DNA of 64,000 nucleotides from Desmonostoc vinosum HA7617-LM4 (GCA_019359515.1 JAHHHC010000020.1:42944-106943), one strand, 5' to 3'. Shown: positions 25,978 to 35,618, counted from the first letter of the stretch. Notes: generated by a model from the sequence alone, not told the origin. Program-made: numbers and translations.

Positions 25978-26871
25978 ATGACACCATATCATTTATACAA
26001 TCCTTTCCACTACCTCAAAGTTCGCCATTTACTATTGCGGGGTTTGTTGATCTCGTTAGGTCTCGGCTTTGCACTAGGGTTTATCCAAGGTAGCATTCGT
26101 GTACAACTTGACGGTCAGCTTTTAATGCTGCTGCTCTACATTTTAATATTCGGTTTACTTTCTGCGTGGGAACTTGTAGACTTCAATCGCTTGGGGATCA
26201 AACTCAAACATGTAGTGGGCAATGTGCCAAACAATCACAAGTGGTTGCCGACGGCAGGCTTGGTAATTTTGATGCTCTTATTTTCGCTGAGTGCTTACTT
26301 AGTCTCATTTTACCTACTGTCATTGGCTGCACCCTCCTTTATCGAAGAACTCATGCGTCAGGTTGCTGCTGATGCATCGCCTCGAACCTCTGCACCATTG
26401 TTATACAACTTGCTAGTTGCGATCGTATATGTAGTAGTTGCGCCCATAGCTGAAGAATTTCTGTTCCGTGGGATTATCCTACAGCGTTGGGCAACTAAGT
26501 GGGGTATTCGCACCGCGTTGTTAGCTTCATCACTGATGTTCGGAATTGGGCACGCAAACGTCGTGGGATTATCCCTGTTTGGGGTAATCATGGGAGTACT
26601 GTACATCAAAACCCGTACCCTGATTGTCCCGATCGCTTGCCATGCATTAAATAATCTACTAGCAGTAGCATTGGGATTTTTGTCCGACGGCTCAAATGCA
26701 ACTGCAAGCACCAATGTTTTAGAAGAGTTGCGTTCTGGCTGGCGGGTTGGTATTCTGCTAATGCTAGTTTCACTGCCTTTGCTAGTTCGCTTCCTTTACC
26801 AGAATTGGCCCCGCAAGAATGCAGTTGTTCCCTATTTCCTGAACATTGATCAAGAAGTAGGTGAAGAATGA
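25978..26871 (+). CDS. CPBP-family intramembrane metalloprotease
   Basis: The protein has about 297 residues and eight hydrophobic helices. Motif 1 EEFLFRGIILQRW contains the paired glutamates, and motif 2 FGIGHANVVG contains the ligand His; these are the CAAX-prenyl-protease-2/bacteriocin-processing (ABI) signatures. It probably cleaves membrane-embedded substrates or acts in protein sorting; the substrate is unknown. GTG 25945 would add 11 residues read partly from a hairpin repeat, so ATG 25978 is preferred. Confidence 0.88.
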   Translation: MTPYHLYNPFHYLKVRHLLLRGLLISLGLGFALGFIQGSIRVQLDGQLLMLLLYILIFGLLSAWELVDFNRLGIKLKHVVGNVPNNHKWLPTAGLVILMLLFSLSAYLVSFYLLSLAAPSFIEELMRQVAADASPRTSAPLLYNLLVAIVYVVVAPIAEEFLFRGIILQRWATKWGIRTALLASSLMFGIGHANVVGLSLFGVIMGVLYIKTRTLIVPIACHALNNLLAVALGFLSDGSNATASTNVLEELRSGWRVGILLMLVSLPLLVRFLYQNWPRKNAVVPYFLNIDQEVGEE

Positions 26872-27011
26872 AGCCCGCAGCAAAGCATATATGCATCTAT
26901 GGTGTAGAAATGTGTATAATCTTGTAAAAATATAAACTTACCCAGTTAATCAAAAATTTGTTAACTGGTATAGGGAATAACATTTTACTAACTTGGGATA
27001 AATCTTTTTAA

Positions 27012-27737
27012 ATGCATACATCTCTAGCTTCTTCCTCAATTCAGCTGTCTGTACCGCCAAAACACGATCAGCCTTTGAAGATTGTCGCACTAGGGGATAG
27101 TTTAATTTATGGATTCGGCGATCCTGAAAGAGGCGGCTGGGTTGAGCAACTGCGGCGGTGGTGGATGATGCCGGACAACGTCGGTCATGTTCTGTATAAT
27201 TTGGGAGTGCGGGGCGATCGCACACAGCAAGTAACCCAAAGGCTAGAAATAGAATTTCGCCACCGAGGAGAACTCAAAAATCGTGTCCCAGACTTGATTA
27301 TTTTATCCGTAGGCGTGAATGATTCAGCGCGATTAACTCGTGCCAACGGACGAAATTATACAGATTTTAGCGAGTTTGAAAAGGATATTACTTCTTTATT
27401 GGATTTGGCACAACAACTGTGTCCCGTCTTATTCGTGGGCATGGTGCCAGTAGATGAAACCAAAATGCCATTTTTAAATTGTTTTTATTATAATTATGCC
27501 GATCAATATCGCTACAAAGAAGTAACCCGAATTGCTTGTAGTAAAAGAAGAATTCCCTACTTGGATATTTTTGAGCAATGGATGAAACGCAGCCAAGCTT
27601 GGAGACAAAAACGCTTAAGTGCAGATGGACTTCACCCCAACACTTTAGGTTATCAATCTTTGCTAGAAGATGTAATCCATTGGGAAGCGCTTGCAGACTA
27701 CCATCCTGAATTGAATTACCAAATGAAATCATCATGA
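27012..27737 (+). CDS. GDSL-type SGNH hydrolase
   Basis: The 241-residue cytosolic protein has block I ALGDSLIYGFGDPERGGW with nucleophile Ser30, block III SVGVNDSARL and block V DGLHPNTLGY with the Asp/His of the triad. It resembles TesA/acetyl-xylan-type esterases. The substrate is unknown. It lies 140 bases after the CPBP protease gene; a CCAGTTAA/TTAACTGG hairpin (26942-26968) between them may separate the transcripts. Confidence 0.9.
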   Translation: MHTSLASSSIQLSVPPKHDQPLKIVALGDSLIYGFGDPERGGWVEQLRRWWMMPDNVGHVLYNLGVRGDRTQQVTQRLEIEFRHRGELKNRVPDLIILSVGVNDSARLTRANGRNYTDFSEFEKDITSLLDLAQQLCPVLFVGMVPVDETKMPFLNCFYYNYADQYRYKEVTRIACSKRRIPYLDIFEQWMKRSQAWRQKRLSADGLHPNTLGYQSLLEDVIHWEALADYHPELNYQMKSS

Positions 27738-27935
27738 AAGGGAACAGAGTATTTATTTAGCATAACAAGTAAGATAGAGCCGGAATTTAGATACAGCAAG
27801 ACTTTCTTGATTTACATCTGTTGCCTAATTTTGAACAATTGGTATAAAATCTTTATTTTTTGATCAAAAATTTAAAATTCACGCATTGCGGAAAGTGCCT
27901 TTCATTTGCTGAATTTTTCAATATGAACAGAAGTT

Positions 27936-28232
27936 ATACCAATTCTCTAAAATTCGGCTACACATTCAAACTCCGAAACCCATACTAAATAAGAGTTTCT
28001 TAATTACGAATTACGAATTACAAAAACAGGGAGTAGGGAGTAGGGATACAAAAACATTAAAAACTGTCTTTTGTGGGCATTGCCCACTGTTAGGAAAAGA
28101 TTTGTGCTGAGATTGCTTGCAACGAGGCACAATGCGTCCTTACTTCAATCCCACGCCTTAAGGCGTGGGTTCCCTACTCCCTACTCCCACATCGCCACTC
28201 CCTCTGAAGAATTACGAATTACGAATTGGTAT
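27936..28232. repeat. ATACCAATT-ended repeat with nested tandem repeats
   Basis: ATACCAATTCTCTAAAA at 27936 repeats the left end of the element at 14802, and AATTGGTAT at 28224-28232 is its inverted right end. The interior has grown by TAATTACGAAT repeats, GGGAGTAGGGAGTAGGGA, and a palindrome CCCACGCCTT/AAGGCGTGGG at 28150-28169. It fills most of the 27738-28309 gap, and nothing else is recognised there. Confidence 0.6.
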
Positions 28233-28309
28233 TAAGTCAGTTGGCAACTGCTCTAGAAAAAATTCTGTTTTTCTCATACTCTTTTATTCAGTACTCAGTT
28301 AATTTTTTT

Positions 28310-28744
28310 ATGACACCAACTTTATTTGGTCGCTGGCAAACTCGATTATTATTACTAGCAACTGTAGGTGTACTAGTTTCTTTACCCTTTGCCATGGGTT
28401 TGATTGGTTCCGGCGCTAACTCAGTCTATTTTTGGATACTCGGCTATATTGCTGTTTTTGGCTTAATTTGGGATGTAGTTTATATCTACATACAACAATT
28501 CCGTTGGGACAGAGATTGGCCCGCAGCTTATCAACTTTCAGCTGGTATTTGGGAACTAATTTTTGTCTTCTGTGGAATTAAACTGTTTGGTTTCTTACCA
28601 ATACCTCTACCCAAGGAAGAACTATCAGTTACAGATTTTCTCTTACACTATAGTGTTGTGTGGCTAGCAGTTTTCCTGATTTCTCAAAGTCTCATGCGGA
28701 TTATATTTATCCGGTGGCGTTTTCGCGGTGGAGAGTGGTTCTAA
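28310..28744 (+). CDS. integral membrane protein, unknown function
   Basis: From ATG 28310 the product has 144 residues and four hydrophobic helices (TRLLLLATVGVLVSLPFAMG, YFWILGYIAVFGLIWDVVYI, ELIFVFCGIKLFGFL, WLAVFLISQSLMRIIFI). It ends in the conserved-looking RWRFRGGEWF. The frame extends upstream to 28226, but that part overlaps the right end of a repeat. No enzymatic motif is visible. A strong terminator follows 17 bases after the stop. Confidence 0.72.
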   Translation: MTPTLFGRWQTRLLLLATVGVLVSLPFAMGLIGSGANSVYFWILGYIAVFGLIWDVVYIYIQQFRWDRDWPAAYQLSAGIWELIFVFCGIKLFGFLPIPLPKEELSVTDFLLHYSVVWLAVFLISQSLMRIIFIRWRFRGGEWF

Positions 28745-28761
28745 AAAATAGGATTTTATGG

Positions 28762-28789
28762 GGTGCGTTACGGATTTGCCTAACGCACC
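28762..28789 (+). terminator. GGTGCGTTA hairpin terminator
   Basis: GGTGCGTTA (28762-28770) and TAACGCACC (28781-28789) form a perfect 9-bp stem with a 10-base loop, followed by TTATTA. It comes right after the membrane-protein gene and is a plausible intrinsic terminator. The same palindrome is also a common dispersed repeat in cyanobacteria. Confidence 0.6.
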
Positions 28790-28816
28790 TTATTACTAGC
28801 ACAAACAATTTAATTT

Positions 28817-28892
28817 AATAGACCTCTTGCATAAATCTTTTTTACCGGGCTACGCCCCGCTTCGTTAACACGCAAAGACGCAAAGACGCAAG
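28817..28892. repeat. second copy of the TCTTGCA repeat family
   Basis: AGACCTCTTGCATAAATC, then GGGCTACGCCCCGCTTCG, then CACGCAAAGACGCAAAGACG. This matches the reverse complement of the right part of 1067-1240, with a shorter interior. It precedes the antiporter gene, whose in-frame upstream extension (to TTG 28946) starts shortly after it. Confidence 0.6.
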
Positions 28893-29008
28893 GAAGAAAG
28901 CAATCAACCAACCGTATTTTTAGTTATCTAGCATAGAAAAGAGTATTGTTGAATAACTTTGAGCAGGTTTTAGATAACGGAAACCAGATAGTCAATGTAG
29001 AGGAAACC

Positions 29009-31195
29009 ATGCACACAGTTGTTCTTGTTCTGGTTGAGGTGTTGTTTATTATTGGACTGTCACGGCTGGTAGGGCTGGCATTCCGGTCAATTAAACAACC
29101 ACTAGTAATTGGTGAAATTGTCGCTGGGATTATGCTTGGCCCATCTTTATTTGGGTTGATTGCTCCCCATGCAGCAGCTATCTTGTTTCCACCAGAAACT
29201 ATTCCTTTTCTGAATGTTTTGTCCCAAGTAGGACTGATATTTTTCATGTTTCTGATTGGGTTAGAACTCAATCCAAAATACCTGAGCAATCAATTAGAAG
29301 TAGCGATTCTAACGTCTCATGTCAGCATTTTGGTGCCTTTTTCTTTAGGAACTTTACTAGCAGTACTACTGTATCCTTTAGTTTCCAATGCAAGTGTATC
29401 ATTTACCGCCTTTGCCTTATTTTTGGGAGCAGCGATGTCGATTACTGCCTTTCCAGTGTTGGCGCGAATTATTACCGAAAATAACTTACAAGGAACACGC
29501 TTGGGGACGTTGGCGTTAACTTGTGCAGCGGTCGATGATGTGACAGCATGGTGTGTATTGGCAGTAGCGATCGCCGTAGCTCGAACTGGTGACTTTGCTG
29601 GTGCAATACCCACAATCATCGAAAGTATAGTCTATATTGGCTTGATGCTGACTGTAGGACGCTGGTTTCTCCAACGTCTTGCCACCCACTACCAACGAAC
29701 CGGACGCCTCAGCCAACTGGTTTTAGCTGTGATTTATATGGCAGTGGTAGCATCTGCACTCATCACCGAATTCATTGGTATTCATTTAATTTTTGGAGCA
29801 TTTTTATTAGGGGCCGCAATGCCCAAGAACGCAGATTTAGTTAGAGAATTGGCAGTAAAGACGGAAGATTTTGTGCTGATATTTCTGCTGCCAGTGTTTT
29901 TCGCTTACAGTGGTCTGCGGACGCAGATTGGCTTACTTAATCGTCCCGAATTATGGCTATTGTGTGGATTAGTTTTGGCAGTGGCGATCGCAGGTAAGTA
30001 TATTGGTACTTATGTAGCAGCTCGTGTCAGTGGCATCAGTCAACGGGAAGCCTCAGCACTGGGTTGGTTGATGAATACCCGTGGTTTGACTGAGCTGATA
30101 GTCTTAAACATCGGTCTAGAATTAAAGGTAATCTCACCACTAGTATTTACCATGCTGGTAATTATGGCTTTGGTGACAACATTTATGACCTCGCCACTAC
30201 TGGAATGGACATATCCCAAAAAGCTCATCAAGCTAGATATGGTTGAACCAGAACCAAAGCAACAAGCCATCGGTATCACAGCTGATGGTGAATCTCATGT
30301 CCGTCCTTACCGCGTTTTAGTGCCAGTAGCGAATCCCAATAGCCAACAAGGTTTGGTACAGTTAGCGGTCAAGCTCGCTCTTAATACTCAACAACCTGCG
30401 ATCGTTTATCCCCTTAGCTTAATTGAATTTGAAGAAGACTACGCTTTTGAGAGTACTCCAGTTGAAGCGAACCGCTTGATTGACCAACGTCGCCAGCAGC
30501 TAGAAAATTTGATTAATACTTTACAACCGCCGACAATACACCCTTATGTACATCCTATCGTTCGTACATCCAGTAATGTAGCGCGGGAAACAGCACAGAT
30601 TGCCGCACTAGAAGACATAGATTTAATTCTTGTGGGATGGCATCGTCCAGCTTTTAGCAACAATCGCTTAGGTGGACGAGTCGGACAAATTCTTGGTACT
30701 GCACCAGTAGATGTAGCAGTGTTTGTAGATCGGGGCAATGAGCGTTTAGAAAATTTATTAGTACCCTATTCTGCAAATATCCATGATGATTTAGCACTGA
30801 TACTAGCCCTCAGATTGCTCATCAACTGCGAAACTTGTACACTACAAGTCTTACAGGTAATCACCGAAAATATTTTGAAAGATGAACTGAGTTACGAGCA
30901 GCACACGATGATTGGACAATTGCCAACTAGTGTACGCGATCGCATTGAAATCAAAGTCATCGAAGCTCCAGAGCCAATCCAAGCCGTAGTTGCAGCCTCA
31001 GAAAACGTTGATCTCACCATTGCAGGTACTAGCCGCGCTTGGGGTATCGAACGTCAAACATTAGGACGCTACACAGATGCATTAGCCATTCAATGCCGTT
31101 CTTCACTGCTAATCACCCGCCGCTACAGCCAAATCACATCTCATTTAGCCGCCGTACTTCCTGAAGTTAATCAACAAGGAAATCCAGTACTTTAA
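29009..31195 (+). CDS. CPA2-type cation:proton antiporter with C-terminal Usp-like region
   Basis: The protein has about 728 residues. The first 410 form a 12-13-helix Na+(K+)/H+ exchanger domain: LVIGEIVAGIMLGPSLFGLI, FFMFLIGLELNP, AAVDDVTAWCVLAVAIA (the functional Asp pair) and GLTELIVLNIGLEL. From about 430 two universal-stress-like domains follow (YRVLVPVANPNSQQGLVQLA, LLVPYSANIHDDLALILALR), presumably regulatory. It should exchange monovalent cations for protons at the plasma or thylakoid membrane. Its stop TAATG overlaps the start of the next gene, so the two are co-translated. TTG 28946 would add 21 residues; ATG 29009 is preferred. Confidence 0.9.
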   Translation: MHTVVLVLVEVLFIIGLSRLVGLAFRSIKQPLVIGEIVAGIMLGPSLFGLIAPHAAAILFPPETIPFLNVLSQVGLIFFMFLIGLELNPKYLSNQLEVAILTSHVSILVPFSLGTLLAVLLYPLVSNASVSFTAFALFLGAAMSITAFPVLARIITENNLQGTRLGTLALTCAAVDDVTAWCVLAVAIAVARTGDFAGAIPTIIESIVYIGLMLTVGRWFLQRLATHYQRTGRLSQLVLAVIYMAVVASALITEFIGIHLIFGAFLLGAAMPKNADLVRELAVKTEDFVLIFLLPVFFAYSGLRTQIGLLNRPELWLLCGLVLAVAIAGKYIGTYVAARVSGISQREASALGWLMNTRGLTELIVLNIGLELKVISPLVFTMLVIMALVTTFMTSPLLEWTYPKKLIKLDMVEPEPKQQAIGITADGESHVRPYRVLVPVANPNSQQGLVQLAVKLALNTQQPAIVYPLSLIEFEEDYAFESTPVEANRLIDQRRQQLENLINTLQPPTIHPYVHPIVRTSSNVARETAQIAALEDIDLILVGWHRPAFSNNRLGGRVGQILGTAPVDVAVFVDRGNERLENLLVPYSANIHDDLALILALRLLINCETCTLQVLQVITENILKDELSYEQHTMIGQLPTSVRDRIEIKVIEAPEPIQAVVAASENVDLTIAGTSRAWGIERQTLGRYTDALAIQCRSSLLITRRYSQITSHLAAVLPEVNQQGNPVL

Positions 31196-31704
31196 TGAAT
31201 CATTTCAACTTCAAATCATTGACTTTCTATGGAGTAGCAATAGGGTCAGTTCTGCTGTTATTTAAAGCTGTAACTGCCTATGGAGAAAATCATCTTCAAG
31301 CTTCTCCCATGATTAGCGATCGCTATCGTCTCACGCTAATTGAAAAGTTACCAAACTGTGAAAAATCAGACAAATTAATGTTAAATATTCAGCAATCGGG
31401 TATTTATTTAAATGCTTCACTATTACCGTTAAACACCAACGCAGAGAACGAAAAAAATCTGACTCTTACAGGCATATTTAAAAATCAACAATTAAGTTTA
31501 TCTGGAAAAATTGACAGTTCCATTTTTTGTTTTGCAACTAAATCTCAGGATACTCCTTTAAAATCAGCCACAATGCAAATGCAACTAGCAGATAAAGGAG
31601 ATATAACAGGTAAAATAATCATCAATGCTATCCCACGCACTTTAGGATTTACCGCCACACCCCAAAATTCTCAAGAAAAATCTCAGAATACAAACAAGCA
31701 TTAA
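31195..31704 (+). CDS. exported hypothetical protein coupled to the antiporter
   Basis: The 169-residue protein has an N-terminal signal sequence (FYGVAIGSVLLLFKAVTAYG). The mature part is beta-rich (YRLTLIEKLPNCEKSDKLML, GIYLNASLLPL) with two cysteines that may form a disulphide. The tail is Gln/Asn/Lys-rich. ATG overlaps the antiporter stop (TAATG), implying translational coupling and a possible periplasmic partner role. No family is recognised. Confidence 0.75.
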   Translation: MNHFNFKSLTFYGVAIGSVLLLFKAVTAYGENHLQASPMISDRYRLTLIEKLPNCEKSDKLMLNIQQSGIYLNASLLPLNTNAENEKNLTLTGIFKNQQLSLSGKIDSSIFCFATKSQDTPLKSATMQMQLADKGDITGKIIINAIPRTLGFTATPQNSQEKSQNTNKH

Positions 31705-31806
31705 CGAAAATTAAGAATAGTAAATTAGTGATTGGTAATTAGCCCCATACGCTCTTACCATTGCCGAAACATGTCTTATGGCTCAACACAATAAAGGTTC
31801 AAAACA

Positions 31807-32664
31807 ATGGACAAGGGACAAAGGACAAGGACTAGGCAATTCTGCCAATTATACAACCCGCTGTGGGGTGTAAGTCTGTTTAGCTTGTTCACTGCGATCG
31901 CCACTGCTAGCACTAGTGCCGGCGTACCAGTTGCCAAACTCAATGAGTGGCACTTCAATCCCAAAGCACTACTACTAGAAGTTAATCTCTCAGCAGGCAC
32001 AACCCCCACCTACTTTTACCTTGCCCAACCCCCTCGTTTGGTTGTAGATATACCAAATACCAAATTGGGTTATGTTCCTACCCAAAAAAATTATTCGGGA
32101 GCAATTCAGAGAATTCGTGTTTCTCAATTAAAAACCGATGTTACTCGCATGGTTCTAGATTTAGCACCAGGAACTGTTTTAGATCCAAAACAGGTGCAAC
32201 TCCAACCTGTTTCCAAAAAAAATCACACTCGCTGGATATTACGTCCTATTATCGCTAAAAAATCCACTAATCCTGTAAAACCTCAATCCTCTCCACCTAC
32301 ATCTCAAAAGCAACCTCAGCCAACCTACAATAACTCACAGCCACTCAATAACCCAAATAACCAGCAACAGCCCTTACTCACAGTTCCACCTTCATCAAAC
32401 AATCTACCTCCAACAACAACCAATCCACAACAGCAGCCTTTTGTAACTGTACCCCCCCTAACCCCTAGTCAACCTGCTCAACAACCCGCCTCTGTTCTTC
32501 CACCACCTACTTTCCCCACTCAACCCAGTAATTCCAGTAACTCAAATAATATTCCTCCTATTCAACCGCAATTACCAGTCCCAACAACCCCCGACAACCC
32601 ATCTAATATTCCTAATCCTCAAGTAATTGAATTTGGTCAACCACTGCCTAAGAATGGGGAGTAG
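31807..32664 (+). CDS. AMIN-domain exported protein with Pro-rich tail
   Basis: The 285-residue protein has a signal or anchor segment (GVSLFSLFTAIATASTSAGV), then an AMIN domain at about 43-135 (ALLLEVNLSAGTTPTYFYLA, PRLVVDIPNTKLG, IQRIRVSQLKTDVTRMVLDL). AMIN domains localise envelope proteins such as AmiC and PilQ to peptidoglycan. The remaining half is Pro/Gln/Asn-rich linker with no catalytic domain, so it may be a wall-bound adaptor. The first ten residues are encoded by GACAAAGGACAAGG repeats. Confidence 0.83.
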   Translation: MDKGQRTRTRQFCQLYNPLWGVSLFSLFTAIATASTSAGVPVAKLNEWHFNPKALLLEVNLSAGTTPTYFYLAQPPRLVVDIPNTKLGYVPTQKNYSGAIQRIRVSQLKTDVTRMVLDLAPGTVLDPKQVQLQPVSKKNHTRWILRPIIAKKSTNPVKPQSSPPTSQKQPQPTYNNSQPLNNPNNQQQPLLTVPPSSNNLPPTTTNPQQQPFVTVPPLTPSQPAQQPASVLPPPTFPTQPSNSSNSNNIPPIQPQLPVPTTPDNPSNIPNPQVIEFGQPLPKNGE

Positions 32665-32741
32665 GGAGTGGGGAGTGGGGAGTGGGGGGATGAGGGGAAA
32701 TTTTCTTTGCGTCCTCTTGTCCCCTTCCCAATTCCCCAACC

Positions 32742-33281
32742 CTAAAACCTATCCGTTTCTTGAGGCGCTGTAACTGCTCCTGGTTGAGATGTAAAGAAGT
32801 TTTGAGCAGCTTCGTTTTGATATATACACCTAATATCAGGATTTTCACTGTCTAAATTACCTGTAAAGCCGAAGGTATTCAGACGATTCTTACAATCTCT
32901 TACTTGATCTGATGTTACTAATTTGCGTTGTTCCAAGAGTGCCCAGTTATTTTGACGGATAACGCAGCCAGGACGCATACTTGGCTGAGCAACATAAACA
33001 TTAAATGGGTTGAGAGTTACGAACAGTCTAGCGTCCATCACCATCGCGCTAGCTCCATACTGCACACAAATCTCAGGGTTCGGTGCTTTGGTATCAATGA
33101 ATTCACGGGAAGCCACATTAGATGGACTTAACGTGGTTGTAGAACTAAAAGCAATACCAATTCCAATACCCAAAATAAACACCCCCGCCAAAATTGCGAT
33201 GGTGATGGTGTTAAACATAGGGGATTGAAAAGTAGAGGGTTTAGAAGTAGTAGCTGATCTACCAGTAGATTTACGTCTCAT
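32742..33281 (-). CDS. DUF3172 family membrane-anchored protein
   Basis: The 179-residue protein has a basic N-terminus (RRKSTGRSATTSKPS), one membrane helix (ITIAILAGVFILGIGIGIAF) and an extracytoplasmic domain with conserved cysteines and NPFNVYVAQPSMRPGCVIRQ, NWALLEQRKLVT and VRDCKNRLNTFGFTGNL, typical of cyanobacterial DUF3172. Function unknown. It converges with the AMIN gene; the 77-base gap contains GGGGAGTGGGGAGT tandem repeats. Confidence 0.85.
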   Translation of the reverse strand: MRRKSTGRSATTSKPSTFQSPMFNTITIAILAGVFILGIGIGIAFSSTTTLSPSNVASREFIDTKAPNPEICVQYGASAMVMDARLFVTLNPFNVYVAQPSMRPGCVIRQNNWALLEQRKLVTSDQVRDCKNRLNTFGFTGNLDSENPDIRCIYQNEAAQNFFTSQPGAVTAPQETDRF

Positions 33282-33511
33282 TTTTGTTGAATCACCTTCA
33301 CGCCAATGGCAGGGAGTGGTTTAAGGTTATCTCCCTCTTTCAGTATGCCGATTCTTGAGTGAAATTGTCTGCCACTTTCTTGGCAATATTACTACTAAAT
33401 GACAAAAATAGCAGATTAGCTAAATGTTTTGCTGCGATCGCCCCTAGTAATTAAGGTCTCAAACAATGTAAATTAATTTTTAATAAAAATTTGATGAGTA
33501 GCTAAAAGTAA

Positions 33512-34339
33512 GTGATAAATCGTAGAGCGCTACACTTGGGCAAAAGGTTAAAAACTTCGCAATTTCAAACCCTCCTTGCTGATAGTTTGACTATTTTTTG
33601 GAGAGATTGGCTAGAGTTACGTATAAGATTGTTACCAATTGCTGCGTCAGGCTTAGTATCTCCACTGATATATATTTTAGCTTTTGGCTTAGGTTTAGGT
33701 AATTCAATTCAACCCGGCTCAGGAATTAGTAATGATTATGACAACTACTTGGAATTTATATTACCAGGAATGATCGCGCTGTCTTCAATGACGATTAGCT
33801 TTGGTGGTACGACATTTTCGATTTGTGGAGACAGACTGTTTAAAAAAACATTTGAAGAAATCTTGTTAACTCCCATACATCCTTTGGCATTACATCTCGG
33901 CAAAATGATTGGGGGAGTAGTGCGGGGGTTGATGACTGCTGGTTGCGTGATTTTGATAGCAGTAGTGTTAACAGGTAACTGGAACTTTCTCAGCCCGTTA
34001 TTTCTAGTTTTGCTAGTGCTGAATTGTGCTGTATTTGCTGGTTTAGGGGTAATTGTGGGGTTGAGTGTGCGATCGCTCGAATCAGTAGGACTCTACAACA
34101 ATTTTATTATCATTCCTATGTCCTTTTTAGGAGCTACTTTTTTTGACCCTAGTACATTACCAGCTGCCCTCAAAGTTGTAGTTTACCTCATACCATTAAC
34201 CTACGCAAGCGTTGGATTGCGTGCTGCTGCTCACTTGCCATTGTCTCAGTTTCCTTGGTACAGCATACCGATTTTGCTAGTAACAGCGATCGCCCTTTCT
34301 CTTTGGGGCGGTTATAAATTTGCTCATCAGCAAGATTAA
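33512..34339 (+). CDS. ABC-2 type transporter permease
   Basis: This 275-residue membrane protein has six helices of the ABC-2 (DrrB/NodJ/YadH-like) permease fold: PLIYILAFGLGLGNSIQP, YLEFILPGMIALSSMTISFG, FEEILLTPIHPLALHLGKMI, VFAGLGVIVGLSVRSLESVG and PMSFLGATFFDPSTLP. It would export a lipid, polysaccharide or drug with an ATPase subunit, but no ATPase gene is adjacent, so the partner lies elsewhere. The start is GTG 33512. Confidence 0.88.
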   Translation: MINRRALHLGKRLKTSQFQTLLADSLTIFWRDWLELRIRLLPIAASGLVSPLIYILAFGLGLGNSIQPGSGISNDYDNYLEFILPGMIALSSMTISFGGTTFSICGDRLFKKTFEEILLTPIHPLALHLGKMIGGVVRGLMTAGCVILIAVVLTGNWNFLSPLFLVLLVLNCAVFAGLGVIVGLSVRSLESVGLYNNFIIIPMSFLGATFFDPSTLPAALKVVVYLIPLTYASVGLRAAAHLPLSQFPWYSIPILLVTAIALSLWGGYKFAHQQD

Positions 34340-34340
34340 A

Positions 34341-34374
34341 TAATTCGTAATTCGTAATTCGTAATTCGTAATTC
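34341..34374. repeat. TAATTCG tandem heptamer, five units
   Basis: Four perfect TAATTCG units and a fifth ending in A begin one base after the permease stop codon. It is a short tandem repeat of the kind dispersed in heterocystous cyanobacteria. Confidence 0.85.
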
Positions 34375-34598
34375 AGTTTCTGGACTTTGGACTAAAAGGC
34401 TAGAGAAAAGCAGTCAGCAGTGACACTGACTGCCGTAAGGTTCAGACAGACCCCAACACAAAACTTGTCGATTATGGAACCGGGAGACTTAAACCCACGG
34501 AACTAGTTAACTAGCAACAAACAAAGTTTTCCAAAGTTTATCTTGCAAGGGGTCAACAAAACGATAATCTGACTGGGTAAGTGGATACAAACCCAGTA

Positions 34599-35057
34599 AT
34601 GACTCAACCTTCTAATATTCGCCAGTTGTTAACCGATGCCAAGCTAGGACTATTGCCGCATCTAGACGATCGCCTTAGCGAGGTGGAACAATACATGCAG
34701 CAGCAGGAAAATCCACAGTTTCAGTCATATGATGTTCAGCTAGGAAACTGCACCACCCTAGCAGCAAACGAACCCAGACCACAGATTACCCAGTCAGTTT
34801 CCCTGAGATTTTTCATGACTGGTAGCACCAAAGATAAACTTGAGCTTTTCCTCTTAGGCTCAGAATTACAAAACACAGTAGACGCCGCAGTTTTCGAGTG
34901 GAGTAACCGCGAGTGGCATCAATTTGAGAAACCTCTGAAGCGACCAGTAACACAAATTACAGGCGGTTTAGATTACGAATTACTAGAAAATCCTGCCGAC
35001 TCCTGTCGTGTAATTATCTACCGGGAATTTGATTTAATCTACCCCGTCGCTTTTTAG
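34599..35057 (+). CDS. cyanobacterial hypothetical protein
   Basis: The 152-residue protein (ATG 34599; the frame opens at GTG 34581) has no membrane segment. It starts with a helical stretch (NIRQLLTDAKLGLLPHLDDR) followed by a beta-rich body with SLRFFMTGSTKDKLELFLLG and VIIYREFDLIYPVAF. The length and fold pattern recall small photosynthesis-accessory proteins, but no family is recognised. It converges on ndhN. Confidence 0.7.
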   Translation: MTQPSNIRQLLTDAKLGLLPHLDDRLSEVEQYMQQQENPQFQSYDVQLGNCTTLAANEPRPQITQSVSLRFFMTGSTKDKLELFLLGSELQNTVDAAVFEWSNREWHQFEKPLKRPVTQITGGLDYELLENPADSCRVIIYREFDLIYPVAF

Positions 35058-35102
35058 ACGCGGTTAATTGCGTCTAACAAAAGTAAAGACGCGATTAATC
35101 GC
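35056..35102. terminator. paired hairpins between convergent genes
   Basis: AGACGC (35056-35061) pairs with GCGTCT (35070-35075), and GCGATTAATCGC at 35091-35102 is a self-complementary second element. They overlap the stop of the hypothetical gene and face ndhN, so a bidirectional terminator is plausible. Both are also GC-rich dispersed-repeat words. Confidence 0.45.
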
Positions 35103-35141
35103 GCCTTCTATAAATTATTTCAAATGACAAAGGACAAATGA

Positions 35142-35618
35142 CTAACTAGCCAACAGAGTTTTTTCCAGAGATGTCCAACGGAAAGCGCGATCGCCACCTC
35201 TCTCAATCACTACCTTGACTCGTGGTTCCAAACTCGGCAAACTCGCCAAATACTCAAGTTCCTGATTGGAAAGAATATGCCCTTCAATAATCCACAAGAC
35301 CAGTCCCTGAGACTTTGGTGGTAGCTGTTCTACATGCGAACTAACGATTGGTGGTAGATAGTATACATACCCTACCGCCGCACCACTACCAGTACTTTTT
35401 TTACCAAGATGAGGAGGTCTCACCCCATGAACTCCTGTCAAATAAGCGGCCACATCACCCAATCCTCTAGCAGTCATGTGGAGAGTGGTATAACCAGCGG
35501 CACGTAGTCGACGTTGATACCGACCCTCAAAACCACCTTCTAGAGGTACATACACACCAAGAGCGCCAAATTTCTCCAAGTCGCGAATGAAAGCATTGCC
35601 AGTGGTAATTAGTGCCAT
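35142..35618 (-). CDS. ndhN: NAD(P)H-quinone oxidoreductase subunit N
   Basis: NdhN (158 residues) is a peripheral subunit of the photosynthetic NDH-1 complex at the thylakoid, working in respiration and cyclic electron flow. The start ALITTGNAFIRDLEKFGALG and the segments VYVPLEGGFEGRYQRRLRAA and VHGVRPPHLGKKSTG are characteristic. Length matches the family. It is divergent from the ribosomal cluster and separated from it by 900 bases. Confidence 0.93.
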   Translation of the reverse strand: MALITTGNAFIRDLEKFGALGVYVPLEGGFEGRYQRRLRAAGYTTLHMTARGLGDVAAYLTGVHGVRPPHLGKKSTGSGAAVGYVYYLPPIVSSHVEQLPPKSQGLVLWIIEGHILSNQELEYLASLPSLEPRVKVVIERGGDRAFRWTSLEKTLLAS

